From Cycas panzhihuaensis (Eukaryota; Cycadophyta), in NCBI GenBank assembly GCA_023213395.1, contig CM041465.1:179001741-179065740 (forward strand): a DNA stretch of 64,000 bases, read 5' to 3'. The number at the start of each line of letters is the position of its first letter. Within the stretch, counting starts at the first letter, position 1. The position numbers and the translations under genes are program-made. The notes under the pieces were generated by a model. The model made no database searches, was not told where the DNA came from, and saw nothing but the letters and a program-made list of their open reading frames with translations. Below are positions 11,440 to 24,490 of the stretch, one piece after another.

Positions 11440-13085
11440 ATCATTATTGGGGAGAAGGTGCTAGTAATGTAAGACCTATTATCAATGTTATAAGTGACAA
11501 AGGTGAAGAAACAAGTACAAACAATTAATAAGTAGGAAAGAAACCTATTGTTGTAAATGAGTTTGAAGCACATAGTAATACCATGTATCCAAATGAACAT
11601 ATGAGGATTCACATTTATTATAATGTTAGAAATGTGACTACCTTAGTCTCAGTCTCCTCAACTAGCAACATTCTACACATCATAGAAACATTGCAGTTGG
11701 AATCCAATGATGAAGTAATTAAGATCCATAAGACATTTTGTAATCACACACATGAAATATTAATATTGCAATGATGTTTTATTTGTTAAGAATCATATAT
11801 TGGAATAAGAATGCATAGAATGCATGAAAGGCCAAAGTGCTCATGTTGTAATTATGAGAAATCATTCCATAGATTTTTTACAAGGAATAACATGGACCTA
11901 GGGGATCAAGCAATTATTCTAGCAAATTTGAAATAGTTAAAAAAATGTTGATTATATGGATCAATCCTATCTTATAAGTCACACATAAAGGATGGACAAT
12001 ATAAATACAATTGGCATGTAATAACATTCACTCAAAATATACAAACCATTTTATCAATGTTACTAAGAAGAGTTGAAGAAGTCAATGTCCTTATTTTGAG
12101 GAGAGGTAACCATGTTGGTAATAATCACAACTTTGTCATAAGGAGAGCCCATGGAAGAGCTATATTATTGTATAGGATCGGACATGATAAACATTACTAT
12201 GATGTTATTATTGGTGAGCCATTAACACAGGAAATTCTAGAGAAAGAACCAAATATATCTAATATATTTGAATATGTGGAGACAAAAGTAAATGAAATTG
12301 ACTTATAATGTGAAGCAAATAGTACAGATAATTTAGAAAGTATGGACTTATATCCATTGCCATTTGTATGTAGGTTGTCAGACAAGAGACGTGAGTTAGA
12401 GATGATTTTAGAATAAGCAGAAGGGAATGTTACATATGAGGAATATGTCATTCACTAGTCCAATCAAGAACATACACCAATAAATAAGTATAGAATTGAA
12501 GGATTGTTTGACATAGCTTTCCTTACTCTATTCTCTAAAGGATTAGAATAATGGCTACAACTTGGAATCAAGGCAGTCTGACTCTATGAATGTATAAAAC
12601 ACTTGTTCAAGTTCTGTGATAATCATTTTAGAAAACATTTGAGATTTAGACACTCTATACTAAACATGATAACAAGATACTAGAGCCAAGAATCAACATC
12701 TATTTTTATGAAGAAGAACATAGAAGATAATCAACTAATAATTATAGAATATTTAAGAGGGAACTTAACGACCAAGATAACTAGTTGTATTACAAAAAAT
12801 CTAATGTAATGTATAGTAACCTTAAGAGGTAAAAGAGCTTACTGGAATAAATGTTATGCAGAGCTCATGGACGTGATATACTAAGTGGGTTTTTTTGACA
12901 TTATTCTTCACTCTAAATGTTACAAATATGAAATGGCCAGACCTACATGCAAAAATGCTTGGAATATGACTAGATGGTGGTAGCACTCCAATACAATAGA
13001 AATGGAACAACACCATTAATTACTTACATATTATGACATCATTTATATATGTTAGGTACAATATTTTCAAGATGATATCAGACCT
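11440..13085 (+). pseudogene. Decayed Helitron Rep/helicase N-terminal region
   Basis: Three plus-strand frames with many stops give, in order, pieces of the N-terminal part of Helitron transposase-helicases (proteins that carry a HUH Rep nuclease and a PIF1-like helicase). Seen are a Cys-rich cluster (CSCCNYEKSFHRFF, near 11840) followed by NNMDLGDQA; an open piece at 12057-12308 with ILRRGN and VIRRAHGRA; then NKYRIEGLFDIAFLTLFSKG, WLQLGIKAV and RKHLRFRHSILNMITR; RGKRAYWNKCYAELMD; and LFFTLNVTNMKWPDLH near 12900. The order and spacing match the Helitron-like N-terminal domain. The downstream Rep tyrosines and the helicase are absent, cut off near 13085. No Helitron ends were found. Confidence 0.7.
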
Positions 13086-13870
13086 TAAATATTTCTAATT
13101 ATAGATTGTTAGAGCCATTAATAGCAACAACATTGGTGGGGTGGTGATTCCTTTAACAACACATTCATGCATGCAAAAACAAAGTAATTTTAGAGTGAAA
13201 CCAAACTCGAATCTCACAAGAACGCTTTGCTTGAAATTTTTCTATCTTCAATTCCAAGAATTGAATGTTATTTTTATTAACAAACCCAAAAATGTATAAA
13301 TTCGAAGCCTTTAGCCATGCAAAATTCCTAATGACCATCCTCCAAAATTAGGTAATTAATTTAGGGAAGAAAAACTCTTAAATAAAACTCTCTATTTTTA
13401 ATAAAATCTTAACTATTACTACTTTTACTAAAATTTCTAAAATATCTCTAATTCACTAAAATAAAAATTAACCTAAAGGTAACTAAAAATATAATAGACC
13501 CTTAACCTCTTATTTACCTCTTCTTAAACATATTTCACATCTTAAAAATTATATCTTACATTTTTTTTTATTTTAGGATTTTATATAATCAAAATTAAAA
13601 TATAATTTTGAGGTCCTAAATGACACTTTTTTAAAACAACCATGCATCAAAGCCTTTAACAATCATGTGTAGTTAGTTTATACTGGAAGTTATAGATCTC
13701 ATATTGAACTTCAATTTTCATATATGATTTATCAAAAATAGGCCATTAATAAGTGAGATATGTTAATTTTAATATAAGTTTTTTTAATTTTTTTAATACT
13801 AAGAATATAGATACTCCTGTATCATTCTTCTCTACTTGAAAAGAACTCAACTCCTATGATTTATTTATTA
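13086..13870. other. AT-rich stretch downstream of the chromovirus pol
   Basis: This should contain the 3' untranslated part and perhaps the 3' LTR of the minus-strand gypsy element that follows. I could not pair any part of it with the region above 30430, where the 5' LTR should be. No gene is visible. Confidence 0.4.
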
Positions 13871-13879
13871 AAATTCTTT

Positions 13880-16674
13880 CTATTTGTCTAAAATGAGTTT
13901 CTATAATTCACCTTCTAAAATCCAACTATTGTCCTCTGATTGTAGCCCTTTCCATTAGACTAAATACCCATCATAATTGCCTTACCTATTGTGACCTATT
14001 TTCCTATGAATACATATTTAATCTCTTCTATCTTCTTTCTTAGTATTTGCTACCTCTAATTCACCTCTTCTTCCTGATATCCTATGTCATCATCCCTTTC
14101 ATGGAAAATATATAAATAAAAAAACTTAGGAACAAGTGAAATATCAAATTTATAGGGTAGATTCACCTCATAAGCATTATCATTATTTCTTTTTACCATC
14201 CTATAGGGACTTATCTTCTTATATTTTGATTTGTTATATGTACCTTAAGGAAATGTATCCTTCATTAAGTACACCATCACCAAATCCACTCATGTAAATA
14301 CCTTATTTCTCTTTCTTAGATTTGTTGTTTCCTCATAATTATCATTACTATCTTATAATTTTCTCCTTACCTCATCATACACCTTCTACATGCATTTTAT
14401 AAGGGTCTCTACATCATTGCTTATCCTATCATTAATAGGTAATTGTACAAAATCTAATATTCCCTTAGTATTTCTTCCATACTTAATCTGAAATGGTGAT
14501 TTATCTGTCGATCTATTTATATAGCCATTATAGGTAAACTCAAGTTGTGATAATACCAAATCCCACTACTTTGGTTTTTCTCCAATGATACATCTTAATA
14601 GGTTTTTGAAACTCCTATTTATCATCTCTATCTACCTGTCTGTTTATGGATGGTAAGCACCATTAAATTATAGCTTTTTCCTAACTTCTTCCATAATGTT
14701 CTTTAGAAATAACTCAAAATTTTGTATATCTATATAAAATAATAGTCTTCAATACCCCATGCAACCTGATAATCTCCTTAAAAACTAAATTTGTTATCCT
14801 TATGGTAGTACTAATCTTTTTACATATAATCAAATGAACCATCTTTGAAAATCTATCGATAACAACAAATATAAAGTCATTATCTCTTTAGATGTTTGGT
14901 AATCCTAATATAGAATCCATACTTAAATTTATCTATTATCCTTCTACCACTAGTAATGGCATATATAATCTAGTATTTTGTACATGTCCTTTAACTAGCT
15001 AATAAGTCTTATATCTTACAATATACTTTACTACATCCTATTTTATCTTTGGCCAAAACTACTTCTCTTCCACAAAAGCTATGGTTTTGTTCTTGTCCAA
15101 GTATTCTTTAAAACCTTTACCATATAATTTTGACATAATATTATTCCTCATGGACTCAACTAAAATTCATAATTATTTTACCTTCAACAAGTGTCCATAC
15201 GTTATGAAATAATCATCATTATCAAACCCATTTCCACTAACTAAGGGATTTCTACAATGTTCCATAATTTTTTTTAAATTTAGGTTATTTTTATAAAATT
15301 CCTTTAAAGAATCAAATCTAACCACTTCACTCACCATAGTAGTTAATAGTGCTACCCTTCTGCTTAATGCATCAGTCACTTTATTTTGTTTTCCTAATTT
15401 AAACTTTAGGATGAAACTAAAGTCTTGCAAATACTAAACCTATTTTACATGTATAATATTCATCTTTTCCTATATATTTTTATACATTAATGCCTAATGG
15501 CCTGTAAATAAAATAAACTCCTTAAGCACAAGATAGTGCCTCTAATACCTCAATACTTATACAGTAACATAGAACTCTATGTCATAGGTAGAACACTTCT
15601 TTCTTACCTTCCTTCTTAATTTAATATGGCTCTGATCGCCACATATAATACATTATAATTAACTCTATAAACACTTTTTAAAAATCTAATAATGGTAATA
15701 TATGTGTCTTTCTTATATTTTGTTTCATTAGTTTGAAACTCTACTCTATTACCTTAGTCTAGATAAATTACTTTCCCTTCATATAATTTGTTAGTGGAGT
15801 AATACTACCACTAAAATTAATGATGGACTTCCTATAAAATATGGCTAGGCTATGGAAGCTCCTCATCTCTATTACATTCTTAAGTGTAGGTTATTAAAAA
15901 ATGGATCTAATATTCTGTTTATCCATATGTGGTCTATCTTAAAAATTTATAAATTCTAAAAATACTAAATTGCTCTATATATAATTATATTTCTTCAAGT
16001 TTATATTTAGTTTTTCTACCTTTAATATATATAACACCATCCTTAGGTGTACTAAATACTCTTCCTTAGTTTTACTAAATATCAAAATGTCATCAAGATA
16101 GATAACTATAAACTTACAAGTATGTGGTCATAAAATAGTATTCATTAGCCTCATGAATATGCTCGACACATTTGACATTCTAATAGTATAAATAACCAAT
16201 TATATAACTCATAGTTTATTTTGAAGGTCATATTCTATTCATCTCCTTCCTAGATCTAAATCTAATAGTAACCACTTCTCAAGTTGATTTTGGTTAAATA
16301 ATTTACACTTACTAAGACATTTAATATGCCATCCATTCGAGGGATTAAAAAATTATACCTGATTGTGATTTTGTTGATTACCTTATAATCAACATACATC
16401 CTTAAAGAACCATCTTTCTTTGGGATCAGAAGTGTAGGAGTTACATATGGACTTAAACTCTCTCTCATGATACCTTTCTATATTAACTCCTCTACCTATT
16501 TATTCAATTCTTTATTCTCTATTGGGCTCAATTGATAGGCTACTTGATTTAGTAAAGTAAGCCTTAGAATTAGGTTAATATGATATTGAATATCTCTCAT
16601 AGGTGGTAACCCATCTAATAATTCATCTAGTATCATATATGTTTACTATGCTAGTATGCTTACTATCTCATATA
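13880..16674 (-). pseudogene. Ty3/gypsy chromovirus pol: RT, RNase H, integrase, chromodomain
   Basis: The minus strand gives a collinear but stop-ridden gypsy pol. From the N-terminal side: LPPMRDIQ before RT (near 16600); an open RT piece at 16262-16468 with ESLSPYVTPTLLIPKKDGS; the RT active-site motif YLDDIL at 16083-16100; the RNase H/connection end NKVTDALSRR in an open piece at 15173-15430; integrase with FWPKIK, VKGHVQNT, LSMDSILGLP and IDRFSKMVHL at about 14800-15080; and a chromodomain remnant WKGLQSEDNSW near 13900. This order (RT-RH-INT-chromodomain) defines the chromovirus branch. The upstream protease is displaced to 22849-23179 and 28969 onward by later insertions. The copy is not functional. 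Confidence 0.85.
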
Positions 16675-17059
16675 TGTTAGGTAATGTTAACCCCTATGAA
16701 TATCTAATTGATATAAATCAATATGGTTATCCATTTAATGTGCACTAAAAAATTATAATGTACATACTTATTTATAATATTAGTTATTGGTTGATTAAGT
16801 GGCTCCTAAAATGTGATTAGATAACTAGGTGGCGATATGTACTATACATATCTATTAATTTAACATAATATAATCAGAAATGATCATTTTTCATAACTGC
16901 TTATGTTATGCATTTATACTTATTCTTTAATTTGTTATCAACCTGTATTATATAGTTTCATAATCTTATTAGATCTTAGAGTTGTGTAACTTATGTTTAT
17001 GTACTGTTATTTCTATTATTTAGTATTTTATTATATTTCACTTATAATATATTCTAACA
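16675..17059 (+). repeat. 5' LTR of element B
   Basis: 385 bp, starting TGTTAGG and ending AACA. It is collinear with 22481-22848, with many substitutions and indels, so it is an old insertion. Confidence 0.8.
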
Positions 17060-20000
17060 ATTAGTATTAAAGTAGTGGTTAAAGCTTTAATCTAAGCCTA
17101 CTTTTACACCTTAAGTTAGGTTATAAGATTATGAGTATGTACACTCATCAAGGGTTTATATTGAACTTGTTTTAATATGTCTACTTATGACTAGTAAGGG
17201 GGGTTAGCCTATTTATTTATAAGGTGAAGTTTTACTATAGTTTGTATATGGTTTCAAATTGTAGTTATGCAAGCCACTTAGAAGCATGTTGATGTCATAA
17301 GCCTAGAGCATGTTGGTGCCAATGTAGTATAAATCTAGTTAGGAATATAGATGTTGCAGTTATCTTAATTTCATAAAGAGTTGTTACATGTTTGATTCAT
17401 TATTAAACTAGTTATTTGCATATTTTTCTAGTACATAAGTAGGTGCTACACATGAGTCCAAGAGTAAGGCTTTAGATCAAGGCTTGATTAGCCTATAAAT
17501 TGGTGTTGTGGCAAGTACATCATAGTTTTACCCTCTATCATAACTAAAACCATGATTTATAATAGTTTCACAACATATTGAGAGCAATAAATAATTCATT
17601 GGTTGGTATTGAAGAAAACTAACATTATTGTGGCTTAATGTAGAGCTTGATAATTTGTTAAGGGCTTATGCATATGAAAAATGATGGCCAACAAGTGTGT
17701 ACAATTAGAGTTTGTAAGTTCATTGGGGTTCTTATTTAACAATGCCACCCCATGAGTAAGTTGAAGATTGAAAGTTATCATTTAATGAAGAAATTACAGT
17801 GTTGGGTGAAAGATCTCTCTATTTTTAAGATACAATAGATTGTAGGGAGGAGATTTGAGGTTATGGTAGAGGCTATAGGGTGCTTTGAGAGCCATAATGA
17901 TGTATTATATAGTTTCAATGTATTTTTGCATCATTTTCTACCTAGTTTTTGCTCATATTCTAGCTTTATAGTTGTTGTACATAATATATTAGTGTTTTGA
18001 TAATATGCTAATATAATTTGAGCTCTATTTTAGCTCCAACAGTGGTTGGGTAGCTCTATTACAATGTTGGGCAGATTTAAGGCAAGTTAGGTTCCTCCCA
18101 ATTAAGAAAAAACACTACAAGATCAGTTTTTGAAGTTGCTAATATATTCTACAAGTATAAATCTATCACACAATTGTGTATGTTGGCCCCAACAATGATT
18201 GGGTGGCCCTATTTTATATTAGGCATATTCATAGAAGAATTGAAAAAAATTAGACATTTTATAATGTTATTTCTCTACTGTTAGGTGTAATATCCACTTA
18301 CATAATTATCCTTATATAATCTCTCTCTACATTATTTGAATTTTTATACTAGAGGTTATAGGCCATATAGAGATATGTACCACCTCTAGATTGACCTATG
18401 AGATTCTCTCACTAATAGTGAGCATGTACTATAAGTATGCACACTATCATTCTTCCTAATTTAAATTTTGGCCAATTCTCCATATCTAGTACTCATTTGT
18501 TGTATATACTTTATCTTATTTGTTCTTCATTGTTACATCTTTAAGTCATAATTATCCTTATATGTATTACATTCTCAATTTCTAACATGATATCAAAGCC
18601 CAAGGTTGAATCCTTGGAGGCATTATTGCAAAGCCTTGTATATGTTATCATTGTTTTAATCTTTTAAAACCTTATCATTTTTTTAATGTGCTTATTTTAT
18701 GACATTAGTTACTTGAAGGATCATTTCATATTATTTGAAGCCATCTTATGTATATTTTTTATGGGATTATTATCAACTTTTGAGGAGTTATTTTGGTGTT
18801 ATTTTGAAGTTATTTTTAAGCTTGTTTTGAAGCATTCTTTGAAGTTATTTGAAGTTGTGTGTTATCAATAAGGAGAAATTTTCTTTTTATAAGCACTTGT
18901 AGTTGGTATAAAGCAACCTCCTTACATGCTAGTGGGCAGATCATAACAGAGATGCTTATAGTAGTTGAAAGAGTTTCTTTTGGCTATCCAGAAGTTAAAA
19001 ATGACTCTATATTCATGGAATAAATATTTACTGTTGAGTAGCCTATTCTATCAAAAGTTTAAAAATATATTTATAGTTTTTCAGTTTATGTTTTATGTAT
19101 AAAAAAGAAAGAAGATCTTAACACTAGGTATAGGCCTAATCACCCTGCAAATGATGGAAATCTACTTTCAAAAAAAAAAAGGAAGAAAAAACTGCATGTC
19201 ACCATATCTAGCCCATATGTCGCCATATACCAAAATCGTGTATTCACTATTGGGCAAATCCTTGGACACAGAAGGATTTGATGTAATAGTCTACTCACTA
19301 TCAAAGAAAAACTCAAATGCTTACTTCTATTGCATGTCTGTGTACTTATCAATAGATAATTAATGCATCACATTTAGCTTTGGCTCCCCATTTTAGACTA
19401 TATATCTATGGGAAGAAAGCATATATAAGGGTATATTGCAATGGTTTTGGGATGTGGTGGATCTTCTTTACAGCTGCTAGAAGGATTAATAGTAACATTG
19501 TCTGATGGTGGACATTAAATGGTAACCACATAACTACATCATATCAGATTGAATGATGCTCAGATTGAGAGTTGAACTTAAGACCTCCCACCTCTATAAT
19601 TTCCTAATAGAGTTTTCGTAATCATCTGTGCAAGCTCTTTTCCTATAATTACATAGCGACTACATTTAGAACGATGGGCACATTGCACCCTTTTGGTTTC
19701 AAACTTGACACCCCTACCTGAGTCCTTTAAAGTTGGAACAATAATAGATGAAGTACTAGATTATTGAAGTTCCAACTCTATTTTCTTTAGGTTTGAAGTA
19801 GATGTGAGGAGAAGGGCATGTTAATGGGAAATGGAAGAAGATATAGTCTAAGAGAAAACCTAAACATTCCCTTGATGAAAATAATAGATATGTAAGTTGC
19901 TTAAGTACAGAGATAATGTCTGAAAGGAGTATATCTCACACGTCCTGCTGATTAGAATTGGAATAGAGAGAGGATTAATTTTTCTATGTGGATGTGGTTG

Positions 20001-20759
20001 ACCGTCACTCCCTCATTACCATGGATTCCTACATAGACCCATAAATTATAATAATAGCAAACAGAGATAAATGGTAGCCACAAAAATTATAGAGGAAAAA
20101 AACATGGCAAATAAAAAATATCATCGAAACCCTAAATTTTTTAGGGTATTCATTATATTATTATTTTATTTAATAAAATTATTTTGAGTGAATGTCTTTT
20201 TATGTGATAGGGTTAATATTTTTTTCGCATTTTCAAAACTAGATTTCAACATATTTGATAAATATTTGAATTCTACTAGCCCCCCATTTTGTTTAACCCC
20301 TAGTCACATGAGGCTCCTATACGACTAGTCATTATTAGAAAAAGGGACTTAACCCTTAATTTTTATATTTTATTGAGTCCTTATCACATTTTCTACTATA
20401 ACTTGAGTTGGGAGGCTCCATTTTTAGTCTCGTCAGTTGTGTTGGATTTATAACTGAGACATCTTTTTGTTGTCTAGTCATTTGATATTATTTGGAGTTA
20501 TTTTTATGTAGAAATCTCAATTCAAAGTCATAAATTTATATCTTTCTTCATTTTTTTTAGCTTCTTCAGGTATATATATGTATTTTCAAGGCTCCATGAT
20601 ATGATGTACCAAAAAAGGAGGGATAACATATATCAAGGTCTTATTTTATGGCTTTAGAGAACCTATTTTAAGCTTTATTATATGAGAGAGAGTCATTCAT
20701 ATAATATTTGAGTCGCATCTATCTTTTGAGTCATGTAAAAACATTTATTATTAGATTTT

Positions 20760-20899
20760 TTAGCCCATGGTGCATGATGTAAGCCCATGGAGGAATGATG
20801 TTTTAACCAATGGAGGTATGTTTTAGCCCATGGAGGTATGATGTAAGCCCATGGAGGCATGATGTAAGCCCATGGAGGTATGTTTTAGCCCATGAGGTG
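20760..20899 (+). repeat. Tandem repeat with AGCCCATGGAGG core
   Basis: Six to seven units of about 20-22 bp carry AGCCCATGGAGG followed by TATGTTTT, TATGATGTA or CATGATGTA variants. The array lies inside element D. Confidence 0.85.
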
Positions 20900-21411
20900 A
20901 TTTGAGTCCATATGAATACTGCTTGTATTCCTATACAAGTAAGAGGTGAGACACTTTTATAGGTACTCTTGTTGGGTTTTATTAATCCACATACACAAAG
21001 AAAACTCCTAACTAACTAATGGTCATAATGACTAGCGACCCATGTGGTTCGATGGATGGTGTTATCTTCATAAGGACATCAATAGTTCAGTATACTAGTG
21101 TAGTAGGTTATGATTTAATTTATTTCAAGATTTGGCACTGTTTATTTGAAGTTTGTTCATATTGCCATATAAGCAAGGGGTGGGACATTGTTAAAGCTAC
21201 ACTTACTAGCATTGATTGAACCATATATGCAAAGGAAGTTCCCACTCAACTGGTAGTTACAACAGTTACTTATTGATGTATTTCGGTAGATAGAATTCAC
21301 TTCATATAAACATCAATAACATTTTATACTATTATAGTAGTTGATATAATATTCATTTAGAGACTTGACATTTATCATTTGATTATGGAATTAACTATTA
21401 CAGGGAGGAAA
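20900..21411 (+). repeat. Diverged tandem duplication (about 235-bp unit)
   Basis: Two diverged copies in direct orientation share the order: CAAGTAAGAGG or CAAGGGG with TGGGACA; then ATACACAAAG or ATATGCAAAGG; then CTAACTAATGGT or CTCAACTGGTAGT; then TTCATAAGGACATCAATA or TTCATATAAACATCAATA. The second copy ends just before the right LTR of element D. The function is unknown. Confidence 0.6.
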
Positions 21412-22480
21412 TATTAGGTGTGATACTTAATTGTATAATTACCCTTATGTAATCTCTCTCAATATTATTTGTATTTTTATAATAGAGTTTGTGGGCCACC
21501 TCTAGATTGACCTATAAGGTTCTCTCACTAATGGTGAGTATGTACTATAAGCATGTACACTATCATTCTTTCTAATTTGAGTTTTGGTCAATTCTCCATA
21601 TCTGGTATTTTTTTGTTATCCATACTTTATCTTATTTATTCTTCATTGTTACATCTTTAACTCACCATTGTCCTTATATGTATTGCATTTTAAATTTCAA
21701 ACAATTCCATACTGGAAACAGTGACTATTTTGAGCATGGACATCATTAGAGCATTTAGGAGAGGTGTACATATCATATGATAACATTTTATTAGAAAATT
21801 ATATATTTTTTATAAATTAAAATTTATAGACTTTACTTGATAAAATTAAAATATTTTAAATATATTTTCAAAATCTATTAGCCCTTCAGTATAATCATAT
21901 AGGTGTTTGAAAGTGACTAGGGGCCTAATGATAAAGGGGCTTTTTATTTTATTTTATTTTATATCAAAAAATATGCATATTCACAAAAACTACTATAACT
22001 CCCCATTATAATACTAGAATTGAGTGTTGTTAATTACATTACAAAATTAACTCATAGGAATTTCCAACAAGTGGTTGCATGACATACTTTGAGAATTTTT
22101 TAAAATGGTTTTAATAGTGCAAAGTTTAGACATCAAGTTAATAAGATGTAAAAATAGAAACTGTGATTAAAAAAAGAGGCCTTTTATCACATGCTTCTGA
22201 TTAGATAATCATTTTTATATGTTTGTTCCATGGTGTAGTAGATAGAGTTGAAGGTATTTAGCTTAATTTATCTCTTAGAGGTGTAGCCTTAACTAAGAGA
22301 CCAAGAAACAAGCAAAATAGGAGTAAGTATAAGAATGGAAGGAGGAAGAATGTCATTCTAGAGGATTAGCAAGTGTAACAACTGGTTATCCATGTGCTTT
22401 AGTAGATATTTGAGTTTTATATAGATCCAACATCAAGATTTAAAGTAGTTATATGACATGGTTTAAGATTAAGAGGGGAG

Positions 22481-22848
22481 TGTTGGGTAATGTTAACCTA
22501 TATGAATATTTAATTGATATAAATCAATTTGGTTATCCCTTCAATGTGCACTAAGGGATCATAGTGTGTATACATCTTTATAATGTTAGTTATTAATTAA
22601 CTAAGTGGCTCCTGAAATATGATTGGACAACCAAGTTGTGATATATATATATATATATATAATTGAAAGTGATCATTTCCTACAAGTACTTGTGTTATGT
22701 CTTTTGTATATATTCTTTCATTTACCATGCACCTATATGGTATAGTTTTATAATTTTGTTATATTTTGGACTTATGTAACTTGTGTTTATATACACTTAT
22801 TTCTATTATTTGGTATTAGAATATGATTTACTTGTACATGTTTTACTA
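22481..22848 (+). repeat. 3' LTR of element B
   Basis: 368 bp, starting TGTTGGGTAATG. The right end has decayed to ...TTTACTA, where the left copy has ...CTAACA. It contains an (AT)n run near 22640-22660. Confidence 0.8.
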
Positions 22849-23179
22849 ATATGGTAGTTATATACCTTATTCCTCAAACTTTCTTACCATCAAAGCATAA
22901 TATACTTGAGTTAATTTTACTTCTTTTAGGGATTCTTTCAATGTGAATATAGTTTTTATCCATCCTTCTCATTTAATAGGTAATAACACCAGTTTTATAC
23001 TATCCTTTTATAAGGTATAAGTATTTTTCCTTCCATTATAATAAGCATTCGTATTATACTACCATGGTCTCTCCAATAATATATGACATGCATCTATTAG
23101 GAAAAGATTGCACCATATCTCATTATGGTATGTATGCCCAATGATAAACTTCACTAAACATCTTTTATTTACTACTGCC
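22849..23179 (-). pseudogene. Chromovirus protease, C-terminal part
   Basis: On the minus strand this reads as the second half of a plant gypsy aspartic protease: KRCLVKFIIG, then WCNLFLIDACHILLERPW (the usual 'CDV-PMDACH-LLGRPW' segment), then NAYYNGRKNTY. It continues in register from 28969-29140 if the copia-type element between them is skipped. The protein is not functional. Confidence 0.8.
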
Positions 23180-23569
23180 TATTGGGATTAATGCTTATGA
23201 CCCCACTCCCACCTTCTAATCAGGAGTGCACACCTCACTCTCATCAATTTACACATGTAGGTGCTCACATGTGTAGGTAAGTATAAGGTAAGGTTGATTT
23301 GATTTAAGTTAATTTGAGTTAAGTTATTATTTTATTGTTGTTTGAATTCTATGGGTTGAGGAATTTCTTTCCTCTCCCAAACTATATATTTTGAGGGGTG
23401 TGCAACCCTGGTGTCTTTAGACACCACCTACTTTTGGACATTTGTAATGCTCTTTCACAAAAATAGATTGAATACAAAGGATTCTTGTGTTTATGCAACA
23501 ATGATGTATTGATCTATAATTATTTTGTTTATGTTCTACCATGTTCTCCATTCCATTATTTTTCCAACA
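23180..23569 (+). repeat. 5' LTR of copia element A
   Basis: 390 bp, starting TATTGGGATTAATGC (decayed from TGTTGG...) and ending CCAACA. It is followed by TTGGTATCAT, the primer-binding site. Confidence 0.85.
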
Positions 23570-23959
23570 CTTGGTATCATAGCAGAGATTGTTGGGCTAT
23601 TGCATCTCCTATTCAAGTTTTTGTGAAGAGTAAGAAGATTTATTGATATATGTAGCAGATCTACTTATAAGTTAGCAAATATTGGTTATATTCATTTTCT
23701 GTAAAATTTATTAACAAGTTTGTTATATTTTTTATTAGATCTGCTTATTCTTGAGTTATACTTGAAAAATAACAAATATATTTTATATTTTCTTTAGATT
23801 TTTATAGGTGTATAGTTACAAATAGCAAATATCAAGCTTTTATCATTCTACAAAGATTTCATCAACAAGTTTTATATATTTTTATTATATATTTGACATT
23901 TTTCAAGCATATTTCATCTATTTACCTTATACTTTTTTCATATATATGCAGAAGCACAG

Positions 23960-24490
23960 TTGCAAGTAATATTTATTTAAGGTTTTTTTTAGATCTGCTA
24001 TATATTTTTTAGATCTACTTATTTTATTAATTATTTCACCATTTTCTAGTTTATTTGTTTTAGATATGTAATATTTAGTTTAGATCTATAATATTTATTC
24101 AAGTTTTCTTTAGATCTACTATATATTCTTCAGATCTGCTTATTTAATTAAATATTTCATTATTTTTTGGTTTGTTTATTTTAGATCTATAATATTTACT
24201 TTAAATATGTAATATTAGTTATAGATCTATAATATTTACTTTAGATCTATAATACTTACTTCAGATATGTAATATTTATTTTTCTTTTAGATATGCTTAT
24301 TTTATTAATTATTTCACCATTTTCTGGTTTATTTATTTTAGATCTGCAATATTGGCTACAAATCTGTAATATTTACTTTAGATCTATAATACTTACTTTA
24401 GATCTACAATATTTATTCAAGTTTTCTTTCAGATCTGTATATTTTATCATATATTTGACCATTTTTTTTCAACTTCTTTTTTCAGATCTA
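23960..24490 (+). repeat. AGATCT-rich tandem array in leader of element A
   Basis: Repeated TTTAGATCTATAATATTTA-like units occur within a longer period of roughly 150 bp carrying ATTTCACCATTTTCTGG-type segments. About three long units are visible. No coding function is evident. Confidence 0.75.

Larger units (their letters stand above)
18279..21703 (+). mobile_element. Small LTR element D, nested inside element B
   Basis: The left LTR (18279-18587) starts TGTTAGGTG and ends CTAACA. The right LTR (21412-21703) starts TATTAGGTG and ends CAAACA. Shared blocks include CCACCTCTAGATTGACCTAT, AATTCTCCATATCT and TTCATTGTTACATCTTTAA. TGATATCAAAGCCC directly after the left LTR is a decayed tRNA-Met-type primer site. 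CAGGGAGGAAA before the right LTR is a purine tract. The total is 3.4 kb. I recognise no gag or pol in it, so it looks like a short non-autonomous element. The interior carries tandem repeats, listed separately. The flanks (TCTAC and ATTCC) do not give a clear target duplication. Confidence 0.75.
16675..22848 (+). mobile_element. LTR element B, inserted in the chromovirus
   Basis: Two similar direct repeats bound it: a left LTR at 16675-17059 beginning TGTTAGGTAATGTTAACC and ending AACA, and a right LTR at 22481-22848 beginning TGTTGGGTAATGTTAACC. A purine tract, AAGAGGGGAG, precedes the right LTR. TTAGTATTAAAG follows the left LTR where TGGTATCAGAGC is expected. Flanks are ATATA on the left and ATATG on the right, a slightly decayed 5-bp target duplication. 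The interior (about 2 kb once the nested element is removed) has no recognisable gag or pol, so it appears non-autonomous or too decayed to read. Chromovirus homology resumes on both sides, showing insertion between its protease and RT. Confidence 0.8.

Noticed and set aside
13086-13870. 3' LTR of the chromovirus
   Set aside because: I looked for a partner above 30430 and could not find matching blocks, so no LTR is claimed.
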